DNA of 64,000 bases from Odontocerum albicorne (taxonomy: Eukaryota; Arthropoda; Insecta; Trichoptera; Odontoceridae). The first letter of the stretch is position 1. The number at the start of each line of letters is the position of its first letter. The stretch is from assembly GCA_949825065.1 (NCBI GenBank), contig OX463856.1, forward strand, positions 18,038,632 to 18,102,631, written 5' to 3'. Shown here in pieces: positions 53,736 to 63,118 of the stretch. The position numbers and the translations under genes are program-made. The notes beneath the pieces were generated by a model. That model was given only the letters and a program-made list of their open reading frames with translations. It was not told where the DNA came from and ran no database searches.

Positions 53736-54329
53736 TGACCATAAAGAAATTGGGTAGTCCGATGGTTTGGATTCACCAACAAGGAACCGAGGCTCATCCT
53801 GACACAATAAATAAATTTAAATAATCTGTCTTGAGACGTGGGATGACGGCCATCTTATTGCCAGGTTGACAACTAGGCCTCTGCGAGGTGTCATCCCTTG
53901 CAAGGGGTCAAGGCAGATGTTACCTATATTCTAGGACTAGGACCGACCCTTAACGAGTGATTATTATTCTCGATGCCGTCAGCCTTCGAACACCGAACCT
54001 CCAGATTCAACGGAGCGAACCATCATGATCGAGAGTGCTTCAGTTAAACATGTCCGTATAAACCTAAGCGATCGCCAATAGCATCCACCGTTAAATGCCG
54101 ATTGACGTCCTTTTGGCAACTGATAGCAAACTTATGTAGGTCATAACACACAATACTAAAAAAACATAAAGCTAGTTCGCGAAGAACGATAAGCCTCATA
54201 TGGATTTCTCCAAACGCAAAATAGTCAGAAACGACATCATCAATATGCCAGCTCCAACTATTATATTGCAGTTATCGAGGCATCAATTATTGAATAAATC
54301 AACAGCGATACAGTTATCAGCAAGGACGT
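53736..54329. other. unassigned, mixed composition
   Basis: Less AT-rich than average (for example CTAGGACTAGGACCGACCCT). Not recognised as coding or as a known family. Confidence 0.4.
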
Positions 54330-54415
54330 TAAATTGGGTGCAAACGAGAATCGAATCCGTAATCGCAAAACTGGAGGACGGGTGCTTTACCAACTATGCT
54401 ACGGAGGTCGTCTTA
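54330..54415 (-). mobile_element. SINE A tRNA-like head
   Basis: Minus: GACCTCCGTAGCATAGTTGG (box A), then AAAGCACCCGTC and ACGGATTCGATTCTCG (box B). No clear body follows. Confidence 0.6.
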
Positions 54416-55319
54416 AAATTTCAGATGGAAGAATTTTACTCAAAGGGTTGGGTACTTTATAAACTAAATCAACCCTTACTTAACTTCTGTAGAAACTCAA
54501 TTAAAATCTCAAAACATCAATAAACATGTATTAAATTCATGCCGTTTCCCTTCATCAATATGTGGTGAGAAATTTGAACCCAAATCCAACCCTCCAGAGG
54601 TGATAAACACTGAGTCGTAAAATATAACCAGGGGGATGCAATAAAGCGCCTCTCAATGAGTTGAGTATTGAACGTTTTTATGAAGTCACTTCGCGGTCGT
54701 TTCTCCGCACGATATCGCTTTGTAAGTATTTTTCTTGTTTCTTCTTGTATTTGTGACTTAACTTGAAAATTTTCGCGATTGCCTTGCTTCGTTTTCTTCG
54801 TACTTATCTATGGTGTTAAAGTATGAACACTTACTCAGGCCACAACAAAGAAACTAAAAGAAAATTAAATGTGGTTACTTCAAGGAATGCTTAGATAAGA
54901 TGGATTGACAAAGTTCGTCAGATGACATCTTGAAACAGATGAATAAATAACAAAGATAAGTATTATTCACTATCAAAGGGAAAAGTTTGAGTATAATGCA
55001 AAGAGAAAAATATGAGATCTTCAACTGGAATTGTTGGGGAAAATTCATGGCAGAACTAGTGCGGGAAAAGACATATCTCCTGATTGAAGAACTTTGGAGA
55101 CTGGTTTTATTGTATGCCAATTCAGAGCTATTGCCTCAAAGACAGGCCTGGGTAAACTTACTCGATCAACAACCACATAAAAATGAGGTATTTTTACTAG
55201 GTTCATTATTCAGAAATGTTAATATATAATGCTATAAATTAGATAACTTTTTGATAAGTAAATTGTATGAGAAAATGAATATTGCAAAATCGGAATGAAG
55301 GGATTAGGTATATTAATTT
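54416..55319. other. no recognised feature
   Basis: Overlapping frames of about 80 codons on both strands at 54875-55229 are unassigned. No family recognised. Confidence 0.4.
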
Positions 55320-55480
55320 AAGGTTGAAATGTGATTCAGATGAATAAGATCACACTGAGATGGTTTGGGCATATAGATCGAAGGAATGAAGAAAGACTAA
55401 CTGAACAAATTTATAGAGCAAATGTGAGTGGCAGGCATGTGAGAGGAAGACCAAAGAAAGTCATTATTGTTGCATCTTCA
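55320..55480 (+). pseudogene. LINE X C-terminal fragment
   Basis: A 72-codon frame: MNKITLRWFGHIDRRNEERL, TEQIYRANVSGRHVRGRPKK. Textbook LRWFGHV.RM.EERL...IY.ANVSG.RGRGRPRK. This is the best-preserved version of the segment and serves as reference for the 6-bp gains at 12.93 and 20.31 kb. Confidence 0.75.
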
Positions 55481-55489
55481 TGTATGACA

Positions 55490-55660
55490 GTATTACAAAT
55501 ACATGTAACGACGAACTTCGAGTTCAGTGCCTACTCCAGTAGTTCTTAAGCACAAGTACTCGATAATGGGGCGAATACAGTTTTGTCTCTTCTGCCACGC
55601 TCTTAAAGAGGTCCAACGCCAGTTAGGCAATTGAGTGGCGCACCAATCGAATGAATGAAT
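55490..55660. repeat. short dispersed repeat
   Basis: ACGACGAACTTCGAGTTCAG then TGCCTACTCCAGTAGTTCT is the inverse of 16833-16880 (GGAGTAGGCAGTGAACTCGA). After it, CCAACGCCAGTTAGGCAATT is unassigned. Confidence 0.45.
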
Positions 55661-55974
55661 ACGTATGTGAGGACTTTATAAAGGACACAACTTATCTTTA
55701 CTCACCTAAATTATTATTTTTCTTGTTATAACTTGATAAGATTATTCAATAATTTTATACACCTAAATTTATTTTTTCTTGTTATAACTTAATTAATAAG
55801 ATTCTTCAATAGTTTAAGTCTTTGATTGGATTTTTAATTAAGCAGAACCTAATTTGAATCAGTGTGATTTTAATTTGAGCTGACTGCAAATCATAATAAT
55901 AATGGATACTTATGGTAGATCACTATATAGTTTGTAAATATATTCGAGTATATCCTGAAATTACACATATGTGA
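55661..55974. other. AT-rich DNA with short duplication
   Basis: ACACCTAAATTTATTTTTTC and TTGTTATAACTT... occurs twice near 55705-55800. Confidence 0.45.
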
Positions 55975-56060
55975 AAGCACAGCATGTGGTTCGAACTAGC
56001 GATCTTCCGCATGAAGTTTAGCGTGTTATCTACCGGTCGACCATGAACCTCAATTGTTTA
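55975..56060 (-). mobile_element. SINE B head fragment
   Basis: Plus: AGCATGTGGTTCGAACTAGC, GATCTTCCGC, ACCGGTCGACCATGAACC. On minus this is the box A to box B head of SINE B. No body. Confidence 0.55.
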
Positions 56061-56164
56061 TTGTGTTGATATGTTTTTTTTTATTTGGATTGAGTGAATT
56101 GTTATGGATTATTATATTTTTTTTCTTTGCAATGAATTAAAAATTCTTTTTTTAAAGTACATTA

Positions 56165-56402
56165 TTATTTTGTAAGGTACATTGTATTGCACTTTCATTG
56201 TATACAGTACAACCAAGCAGGTTTACTGCCATGTGAAAATATCTTCCAGCCAACCAGAAAGATGTTAAAGAGGCCTTAAGTGAAAATCAGACTGGAATCC
56301 TTCTTAAAAAATCTGAGTTCCAGCGGGATTTGAACCCGCAACCTCATGAGCTGGGCTGGGAGATAGGCATCTTACCATCTAGACTTCGGAGTTCGTCCAA
56401 TG
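56165..56402 (-). mobile_element. SINE A copy, full length
   Basis: Plus: TTGTATTGCACTTTCATTGT, ATACAGTACAACCAAGCAGG, TTTACTGCCATGTGAAAATA, CTTAAGTGAAAATCAGACTG, GAGTTCCAGCGGGATTTGAA, CCCGCAACCTC, then a short GAGCTGGGCTGGGAGA duplication, TACCATCTAGACTTCGGAGT. Head to tail on minus. Confidence 0.85.
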
Positions 56403-57019
56403 TACAATTGATGATAAATAAATATATAAGTAAGCCTCAGAAGCAGAAACGATCAGCCTCTTTGTCTCTCCACTAAGTTAAACCTGCGAGTCACACAGTT
56501 TCCGGGGTATGTCGCTGTCCGTGCGCTGGGAGCTATTCGAAGCCAAAGGTGAAGAGTTTAAAATGTCAGCGGACCTGAGGCTGAGTACTTTCAAGGTGAC
56601 CCTAAACAAGTTAGTACTGTCCACAACGTACTATCGTTTTACATCTCGCTACACCCCAAATACGTTTTTTTTTCAATATTTATTATCTTTTGAAAATGAC
56701 GATGGCCATATACTCGTATAGCTGCCCGCGAAGAAAGTCCCACGAAGAATATCCCGCGAAGAACCTACCCCACAGTACCGTCTAGTTCCGCATCGACTTG
56801 CAAGAGGAATTTTACGGCTTGCTCGAGCCAAGTGAGAGTTAAAGTCTTAGTAAAGACTTAAACAAGTCAGAGAAATGGATAATATCCAGTTCACTTGAGA
56901 AATTATTGCTAAAATAGTTTTATGAGATCAAGATTTATTATAACAAAATGGGAGGCGAGGGTGCTGTTAGTTGTAAAGAAAAACGTTCACATTTTAAGGT
57001 ATGTTACATATGTTAACTA
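56403..57019. other. unassigned
   Basis: GC-richer around 56480-56620. A 70-codon frame there is not recognised. TACTCGTA at 56711-56718. Confidence 0.4.
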
Positions 57020-57330
57020 AATACATTTTATACTCGAAATTTCTAAGCACCATATAGAAGATATGAGAAGTTTAAAGCGATAGAAGTAAGATTTTTGCGT
57101 AGAATGTGGGGAATAGAAATGTTTGACTAAATACAGACAGAATGCATATTGAAAGAGTATTCAATACTCAGCATGAAGGAAGGAGCATTGAGATGGTTCG
57201 ATGATTGAAAAATATACAATAATCATATACGATTTACAAAAAATAAACTAAACAAATAGTTTAGAAGATATATGAAGTTTGGGAAGGCATAAAAAAACGT
57301 GGCATGGCCAAATTAATCAATTCCTTTAAG
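57020..57330 (+). pseudogene. LINE X C-terminal relic
   Basis: AIEVRFLRRMWGIEMFD then ECILKEYSILSMKEGALRWF, DD*KIYN. Matches A.EM.FLRR..G...DR, ...GALRWFGHV. Then GTGGCATGGCCAAATTAATC corresponds to W.DQI. Stops throughout. Confidence 0.65.
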
Positions 57331-57452
57331 AAGAAAGAGTGATTTTTTTACAAAAAAAGTATGTATGACAATATTTACATCCATACACCTTCTCATACAA
57401 CTTCTCCGATTTATCTGACTTACTTTTTTTTAAAGTGGTTTATATTATATAT

Positions 57453-57946
57453 TTTAACTAGACAATTAACTTGTGCTGTATAGGGTTACAGATTTTTTAA
57501 ACCGTTTCTGAACTGTTATGTTATATAACGGTACTTATATAAAATATTCATGAGATTAACTACTAACGTGCATCTATAAACACATTCTATGTCTGTTTTC
57601 CAGATAAGAGATTGCGTTAAACACAATTATATCACCCCTACACATCGCTTGACGGCTATGTGTAGGGGTGATATAATTGTGTTTGAATACTATAATAACA
57701 AAACTATAAAATCTTCATTCACGATTATTATTAATCCAACAAAACGTGGATTAAACGAAATTGTTTAAATTGCATAATTTAATTATTGCAGCACGCGCAT
57801 TAATTTATTTATAAAAGTTAAAAAGGTTGTGCGACATTTGGTATTGAAAAATCGTAACTATCTAAAATAATGTGTTATTTGCAGTTCAGAAACGTTATAA
57901 AAAAACTCTTTAAATGTGCATAGCACAAGTTAATTGTCTATTTAAC
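57453..57946. mobile_element. foldback element with 19-bp perfect ends
   Basis: TAGACAATTAACTTGTGCT (57459-57477) and its exact inverse (57922-57940). Inner inverse match CGTTTCTGAACTG (57503-57515; 57882-57894). TTTAAC abuts both ends (57453-57458; 57941-57946), giving a 6-bp direct repeat that contains TTAA. A perfect hairpin is inside. No ORF. Its right arm also belongs to the dispersed repeat at 58.0-59.07 kb. Confidence 0.75.
57619..57684. repeat. perfect 27-bp inverted repeat, 12-nt loop
   Basis: Arms 57619-57645 and 57658-57684 pair at all 27 positions (outer AAACACAATTATATCACC). Loop CGCTTGACGGCT. Lies inside the foldback element. Confidence 0.95.
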
Positions 57947-58019
57947 TTATGCAATGCAAGGTTTTAGAGTCGTATAAACATATAGAGGTATATGGAAAAT
58001 ATTACATCATAGTAAATAC

Positions 58020-58205
58020 ACCGTACAAGAATATAGTCAAGTTAACAGATAGTGTTAAAAGAGGCTCACGCCCTAAAACGAAAACCCCCACTGTAATTAG
58101 AAAACTCATCAGATAAATATAATGCACAAGTTTGGTAAAAATCTTTCAGTATTTGCAGTTCAGAAACGTTATGAAAAGCTTCTTATCGTCTAGTATAGGA
58201 AATAT
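58020..58205. repeat. dispersed ~200-bp repeat, copy B
   Basis: Landmarks in order: ACAAGAATATAGTCAAGTTA, ACAGATAGTGTTAAAAGAGG, CTCACGCCCTAAAACG, CACTGTAATTAG, CATCAGATAAATATAATGCA, TTTGCAGTTCAGAAACGTTA, TCGTCTAGTATAGGAAA. Confidence 0.75.
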
Positions 58206-58700
58206 GGTCTGGAAGTGGTCAATTACTTTATTTAATCAGGCTCCAGTATTACCCACAATGGAGGATGCGAGGCTGAGGTGAAAAGAAGAACTGCGCCAAG
58301 TTAAGTGTCTCGTGTTGGGAATATTCATGTGATGCGCGGAGACTTGGACTCTGAGAGCAAGCGAGAGACATAGAATAGATGCGTTTGAAATATGTTATGG
58401 TGCTGGAGAAGGATGTTACCAATTCCATGGACAACAAGGCGAACTAACGCCACATTGCTCGTGGCCAAGGAGACAGTTTGGAGAGGTGTGTGGTTATTGG
58501 AGGCGTTGAAGGATAACGCACAAGAGGAAAAATCTCAATGTGTTGTACTGACCAAGTGAGAGACGCAACTGGACTACCCTTGACAACTATTCTTCGAGCC
58601 GCGGAGAGCAGGAATGGATTGAGGGGAGTCGTCGAAGGCTATCATGAGAGTCACGATGTTTAGTCATAAGCTACTGGACAGGATGATGACGGTGATGATA
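58206..58700 (+). pseudogene. LINE Z C-terminal relic
   Basis: Translation in pieces: CAETWTLRASERHRIDAFEI, GQGDSLERCVVIGGVEG, CTDQVRDATGLPLTTILRAA, ESRNGLRGVVEG. Matches C.TWTLR..E..RIDAFEM, ..LE.LVVTG.VEGKR.RGRSP.RW.DQ....TG..L..ALR.AEDR..WR.IV. Stops and frame shifts. It splits the dispersed repeat into copies before and after. Confidence 0.75.
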
Positions 58701-58724
58701 AGAAACAAAAAAACATAGTAATAA

Positions 58725-59070
58725 CATCGTACAAGGGTAAAGTAAAGGGAACAGAAAGAGTTAAAAGATGCTCGAGTCATATAGCAAAAACACTCACTGT
58801 AATAAGAACACTCATCAGAACAATATAGTTTGTCAAAAAAGTACCAGTATTTGCAGTTAAGAAACGTTACAAAAATCTCTAGAACCGTGCATGGCGCTGA
58901 TTAATCGTCTAGTATAGGAAACATTATAACAAAAAACCCTTACAATAATGTAGTCAAGTGAACAGATAGTGTTAAAAGAAGCTCACGTCCTAAAGCAAAA
59001 ACCATTACTGTAATAAGAACACTCATCATGTGAATATAATGCACAAGTTTGGGAAAAAGTGTCCCGTCAA
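58725..59070. repeat. dispersed ~200-bp repeat, copies C and D
   Basis: Copy C (58725-58925) and partial copy D (58935-59065) repeat the order seen at 58020-58205: TTAAAAG...GCTC, CACTGTAATAAGAACACTCA, TTTGCAGTTAAGAAACGTTA, CGTCTAGTATAGGAAAC, and ATAGTGTTAAAAGAAGCTCA, GTAATAAGAACACTCATCAT. Confidence 0.75.
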
Positions 59071-59507
59071 AAAACGGTTCAGTACAGCTGGACACGTAAA
59101 ATAAGCGAAAAAGTCCTCGAGACATTTGGAAAAAACTCCAGAATATAGGTGAAACACATACCATATATCATACATTATATTTTTATTAATTATGCCATCG
59201 TTCATATACTGGCTCATAAGAATTTCTCCCAAATCCAGCTAATATCCAATCATCTCGTGATCGACATCCAGAATTATCCGCACGTACATGAGGACATTAA
59301 AGATGCGACCCACATAGGACTTAAAGCAATATTGCCAAAGGAAAATATCATTAACTTATTGGCGCCCAATTTTACTGAGCTGGAACATTTTTTTAATATC
59401 GTTTATATTTTTTATAAAATCCATAAAAAAAATCTTGTTAAAGGAAAAACTGGGTGTTGTTGCCAGGAAAAGTGTAATTGAATTAGTTTTGTACACAGAG
59501 TAACAGA
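59071..59507. other. unassigned; 110-codon open frame
   Basis: A plus frame (59149-59481) encodes a His/Ile-rich sequence. It contains HVHEDIKDATHIGLKA and ends CCCQEKCN. Not recognised. Opposite-strand frames are as long, so chance is likely. Confidence 0.3.
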
Positions 59508-59565
59508 AAACCTTTGTAGCCTAGTTCGTAAGATTTCTTTCATCCAACTCATAAAGGCCAAGAAA
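59508..59565 (+). mobile_element. SINE A head-like fragment
   Basis: ACCTTTGTAGCCTAGTTCGT resembles box A of SINE A. No box B found. Confidence 0.35.
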
Positions 59566-59584
59566 ACAAATATACAGTTCCATT

Positions 59585-59694
59585 GTGAGTGGAAATCGAG
59601 GTAGAAGAAGACCAAGGAAGGTGTGGTCGGATCAAGTGTATGATTTTTTTGAAAGAAGTAAATCTAAAAGTCAGAGAAATCAGAGGTGTTGTAT
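59585..59694 (+). pseudogene. LINE X C-terminal fragment
   Basis: SGNRGRRRPRKVWSDQVYDF then FERSKSKSQRNQRC matches GKRGRGRPRK.W.DQ...FL......S.R..R. Open but only about 35 codons of true homology before SINE B begins. The overlapping frames are a composite. Confidence 0.7.
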
Positions 59695-60035
59695 TAGGTG
59701 TAGAGGTGCAACGCACTGGACTTTCGTGCGGGAGTTCACCGGTTCGAACCCCGTGCTGTGTTACTCCCCTCGAATAACATTGGATTTTTTCTGCCTATTA
59801 TTCAGGGGTATACGGATACCTATGACTTAGGTCATGTATATATGTTTTTAAATAAAGGAAAACATGTCGGTGTGCTTCGATTGTCTCACTTCGGTGTGAC
59901 AATCTTCGGATCCAGTACAACGGTGTGACTGGTGAGTTTGCTGGTGTGCAACTCGACGGCACAGCTTCGTTTTCCATCTGAATTAACATTGAAATGCCGA
60001 GAGGATCCTCGACTACGAGGCTCAGCAAGGAACGA
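59695..60035 (+). mobile_element. SINE B copy, full length
   Basis: GGTGTAGAGGTGCAACGCAC (box A), TTCACCGGTTCGAACCCCGT (box B), CTATTATTCAGGGGTATACG, CTCACTTCGGTGTGACAATC, GTACAACGGTGTGACTGGTG, TTTGCTGGTGTGCAACTCGA, CAGCTTCGTTTTCCATCTGA, ACATTGAAATGCCGAGAGGA. It appears inserted between two pieces of LINE X (59585-59694 and 60035-60150). Confidence 0.85.
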
Positions 60036-60150
60036 ATGAGGTGTATGGATATAGAATAAGCGAAAAATATGTGTTGCGATAGGAAAATCTGACGCTCCCT
60101 GCTTATCCTAATAAGAAAACTGCGCAATAGTATATGAATGAGTTTAACAT
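60035..60150 (+). pseudogene. LINE X 3'-coding end fragment
   Basis: AATGAGGTGTATGGATATAG, AATAAGCGAAAAATATGTGT, CTGACGCTCCCTGC parallel 20430-20520 and 39245-39350. Confidence 0.55.
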
Positions 60151-60569
60151 TGAATTCTGACCGGAGTTAAATTGTGCGTTCATTAATTTTCCGTACGAGT
60201 TATATGTAGGTTTTTCCGGGAATTTCCATAAAGATTAGTAAATGGCGTTTCATTACACTTCTACCCTGGCGTTGAATATAAATGAAAGCTGCTCCAGTAA
60301 ATGTACTGGCATATTAAGAAGACGGGGCCGCTCAGGGGAATATTAATAAAGGATGTGTTCCGGATGATGAGATATCACGGAGGCTGCGTATGTGATAATG
60401 CGCTAAAAATGTTGTGCATAATATATTATCAAGATCTTCATTGAGAAAAATATCTCACAACCCTAAATATTTTCATTTTGTGTCCGTTACAGTACTTTTT
60501 CACTTCAATATAATAAAAGAAATAAAATGACAATAAATAATTAGTTAGCACTCTCAGTACCTAATACTG
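60151..60569. other. no recognised feature
   Basis: Mixed composition, no family recognised. Confidence 0.45.
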
Positions 60570-60655
60570 TGCCGTAGAGATTTATTTATTTCCTTCTTTT
60601 TTAAAGTGAGTGATCCGTTCAACACCAGCAAACTCACCGACCTCTTTATAAACTA
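60570..60655 (-). mobile_element. SINE B tail fragment
   Basis: CTGTGCCGTAGAGATTTATT, AAAGTGAGTGATCCGTTCAA, CACCAGCAAACTCACCGACC match the distal end seen at 30.01 kb. Head absent. Confidence 0.65.
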
Positions 60656-60994
60656 GAGAATATATAAACTAGTGTTTGTGTAATTTAACTATATACGAGT
60701 ATATTGAGATAAAGTTTGAATTTTATCTCGAACATACAATGATTACCCAATGAATGCAAGCAATTGATAAACAAGTTGGATATTATTGTGTAACATTTGG
60801 TCGCATACTGTACGTGTAATAAGTGGGTGTAAAGAGAGTTTAATCTGAAAGTTTATTAAAATACCTATGGTGTTCAAAAAGAACACTTTTATTAGAAAAA
60901 GTTAGAAAATGCAGGGTAAAAAAAATTCAATTTTGAAATCAAGACAATTGTTTAAAATGAGAAACAAATTACGCGTATGACTTATTTACACGAG
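60656..60994. other. AT-rich DNA, no feature seen
   Basis: TACGAGTA at 60694-60701 only. Confidence 0.45.
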
Positions 60995-60995
60995 T

Positions 60996-61227
60996 TTTCG
61001 GGCATATAATATGCTCTACCCATTAATGTAAAGTCATCGGACATATAATATGCTCTATCCATTAATGTAGTCGTCGGACATATAATATGCTCTACCCATT
61101 AATGTAAAGTCATCGGACATATAATATGCTCTACCCATTAATGTAAAGTCATCGTACATACAATATGCTCTACCCATTAATGTAAAGTCATCGGACATAT
61201 AATATGCTCTACCCATTAATGTAAACT
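60996..61227. repeat. minisatellite, 6 copies of a 39-bp unit
   Basis: Unit GTCATCGGACATATAATATG, CTCTACCCATTAATGTAAA. Copy 2 has CTCTATCC and lacks the final AA; copy 3 starts GTCGTCGG; copy 5 has CGTACATACAATATG. Confidence 0.92.
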
Positions 61228-61399
61228 AATTTATTGATTTTAAAAAACCTCTTCCAATTGACCAGCTTTTGATTCATAATAAATATTGCCTTAAAATAAT
61301 ATAGAAAACAATATTTTGAAAAAATTCACATAAACCAAATTAAAGATAAATCTCAAGGAAAATAGAGGTAAGGGTGAGAATTAAGGAAGAGAAATATTT

Positions 61400-61482
61400 T
61401 GGATTAAAAAATGCTTCTTTTGTGTATTTTTAAATATTGATAAGGATATAACACATTTGACTGGGACATTTTCTTACTTTAA
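61400..61482 (-). pseudogene. LINE 3'-end fragment (52.9-kb family)
   Basis: AAATGCTTCTTTTGTGTATT, AAATATTGATAAGGATATAA, CATTTGACTGGGACATTTTC matches 52885-52955 in order. No coding motif. Confidence 0.5.
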
Positions 61483-61644
61483 CGACGTGATGAAATTAAT
61501 GTTAACACTAACTAGGGAATGTTAGCATTAACGAATTTCGAAGATTAACATTTACATATAATATATAATACTCGTATATGGCATGTGTTTATCTAATGAA
61601 CGTGACGTTATATATAAAAATCTTTTCCACAGGATTCAGAGTCC

Positions 61645-61925
61645 TAAAGTTATGTCTTTTTCCTGGCACTGTCCCAACTCATTGCCTAGGTAGGCTGTTG
61701 GAGTCGGCTCTTCTCGTTCTCAGGCTGTATATTCTTCGGTCCTGGGTGTCGCTTTCATCTAGGCGGTTTCTCTGCAGAATTTTGGAGCATTGAGTCATCC
61801 AGGAGTTCTTTGGTCTTCCTCTGGACGGCTGTCGAGGAACATCCACAGACATTGCCTGATTTACAGTATGGTCTGGTGGTCTCCGTCTTATGTGCCCGTA
61901 CCATCTCAGCTGTCGCTCAGAATCC
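61645..61925 (-). pseudogene. LINE V C-terminal fragment
   Basis: Minus translation: ERQLRWYGHIRRRPPDHTVN, QAMSVDVPRQPSRGRPKNSW, MTQCSKILQRNRLDESDTQD, RRIYSLRTRRADSNSLPRQ, stop. It matches R.RWYGHI.RRP.D......M...G.R.RGRPK..W........L......DRR.YR..TRRADP. Uninterrupted from the break to the stop, distinct from LINE X, Y and Z. Confidence 0.75.
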
Positions 61926-62094
61926 TAAAGTTATGTACATTCACTTATTTTCTTGCCAGACACAATTTAAAAAATATATCATATATTTTAAAAGCATCCC
62001 ATGCAAAACACCAAAATAGCAAAATGCTTAACAATAACAAAATAGTCTGACTTGATAAAATAAGAACTCTAGATATAAATCAATCCAACAATAT

Positions 62095-62377
62095 ATGTTT
62101 TCCCTTTGAAACCATGGTTTAATATTATAATAATGAATAAGATGGAAGTGTCTGTCATGTATCGTTTGCAGACGGGTCACTGCGTGGTTACTAATCACCT
62201 TTACTGAATGGATATTGTGGATAATCCCAACTGCGAGTGTGGTCTGGATGATGAAACTATAGACCATATATTTTTCGGTTGTCCTTTGCGAGACAGATTT
62301 GGTTTTCTAAAAACCATATCTTTACCGCTTCCAATGAATGTTGCGTTTCTTCTTTCTTCATGGAACTTTTCCATTTA
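62095..62377 (+). pseudogene. LINE with RNase H, C-terminal fragment
   Basis: MYRLQTGHCVVTNHLY then MDIVDNPNCECGLDDETIDH, IFFGCPLRDRFGF. It matches R.RTGH......L......D.P.C.CG..ET..H.L..CP, the segment after the RNase H domain of R1/I/Jockey-type non-LTR elements. One stop after HLY. A mariner-type element has inserted at 62378. Confidence 0.7.
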
Positions 62378-62929
62378 TATAGGGTCTTTCAAATTGAGCG
62401 GTTTTTTTTTATTCTTGGATAAAACACAGATAGCGTCGCGAACTTGCCTGGGTCTTATGACATTTAAGAAGTGTAATATATGGCATTTATAAAAATGGAG
62501 TCGTTTACAGTATAACAACGCGTTCAAATTGAGAAATTTTGAATCTATTGTAATCTCCGGAAACGGTGATGTTAATTGGCCACCAAGATCATGTGATCTG
62601 ACATCGTTGGACTATTTTCTCTGGGGCTACGTGAAAATCCAGGTCTATAAGAATGACGCCTAATCAATTCCTGAGCGAAATTATTCGCTTTATTGGTGAG
62701 TTAGAACCGCAATTATTCCAAAATTTCATCTAAAATTTTGTCAAAAGAGTGGACATATGTGGAGCTGCAAGAGGTGGATATTTGGCGGATATTGTTTATT
62801 GTGTTTAAATGGCATGCATTATACTTCAATGACCAATAAAAAGTTTATTGTAATCAAAGCAAATTGTGTGTTTTATTCAAGAGTTAAAAAAAATAATTAA
62901 AAACACCGCTTAATTTGAAAGGCCCTTTA
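62378..62929 (+). mobile_element. mariner-like deletion derivative, about 548 bp
   Basis: Inverted ends AGGGTCTTTCAAATTGAGCG (62381) and, reversed, AGGGCCTTTCAAATTAAGCG (ending 62927), 19 of 21 matching. TA on each side (62378-62379, 62928-62929). Inside is only the distal transposase part: DVNWPPRSCDLTSLDYFLWG, YVKIQVYKNDA, stop. This matches the WPPRSPDLTPLDFFLWGYLK segment containing the third catalytic region of mariner/rosa-type DDE transposases. N-terminal and first catalytic regions are missing, so it cannot move by itself. Confidence 0.75.
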
Positions 62930-63010
62930 GATCGATTATTAAATTTTTGAAGTTTAATCAGTTGAAACTTAGAATTATCTAGAATTGTCATTTTTTCAAA
63001 TTGGTTTATT

Positions 63011-63118
63011 TATATTGACTCATATATTGTAATTGCATAGTGACTTTATATTGACTCATATATTGTAATTGCATAGTGACTTTATATTGACTCATATATT
63101 GTAATTGCATAGTGACTT
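63011..63118. repeat. three perfect copies of a 36-bp unit
   Basis: TATATTGACTCATATATTGT, AATTGCATAGTGACTT, at 63011, 63047 and 63083, identical. A recent local triplication. Confidence 0.95.

Noticed and set aside
57459..57940. Assigning the foldback firmly to piggyBac because of TTAA flanks
   Set aside because: The ends do not start with the usual CCC, and a 6-bp TTTAAC duplication fits equally well.
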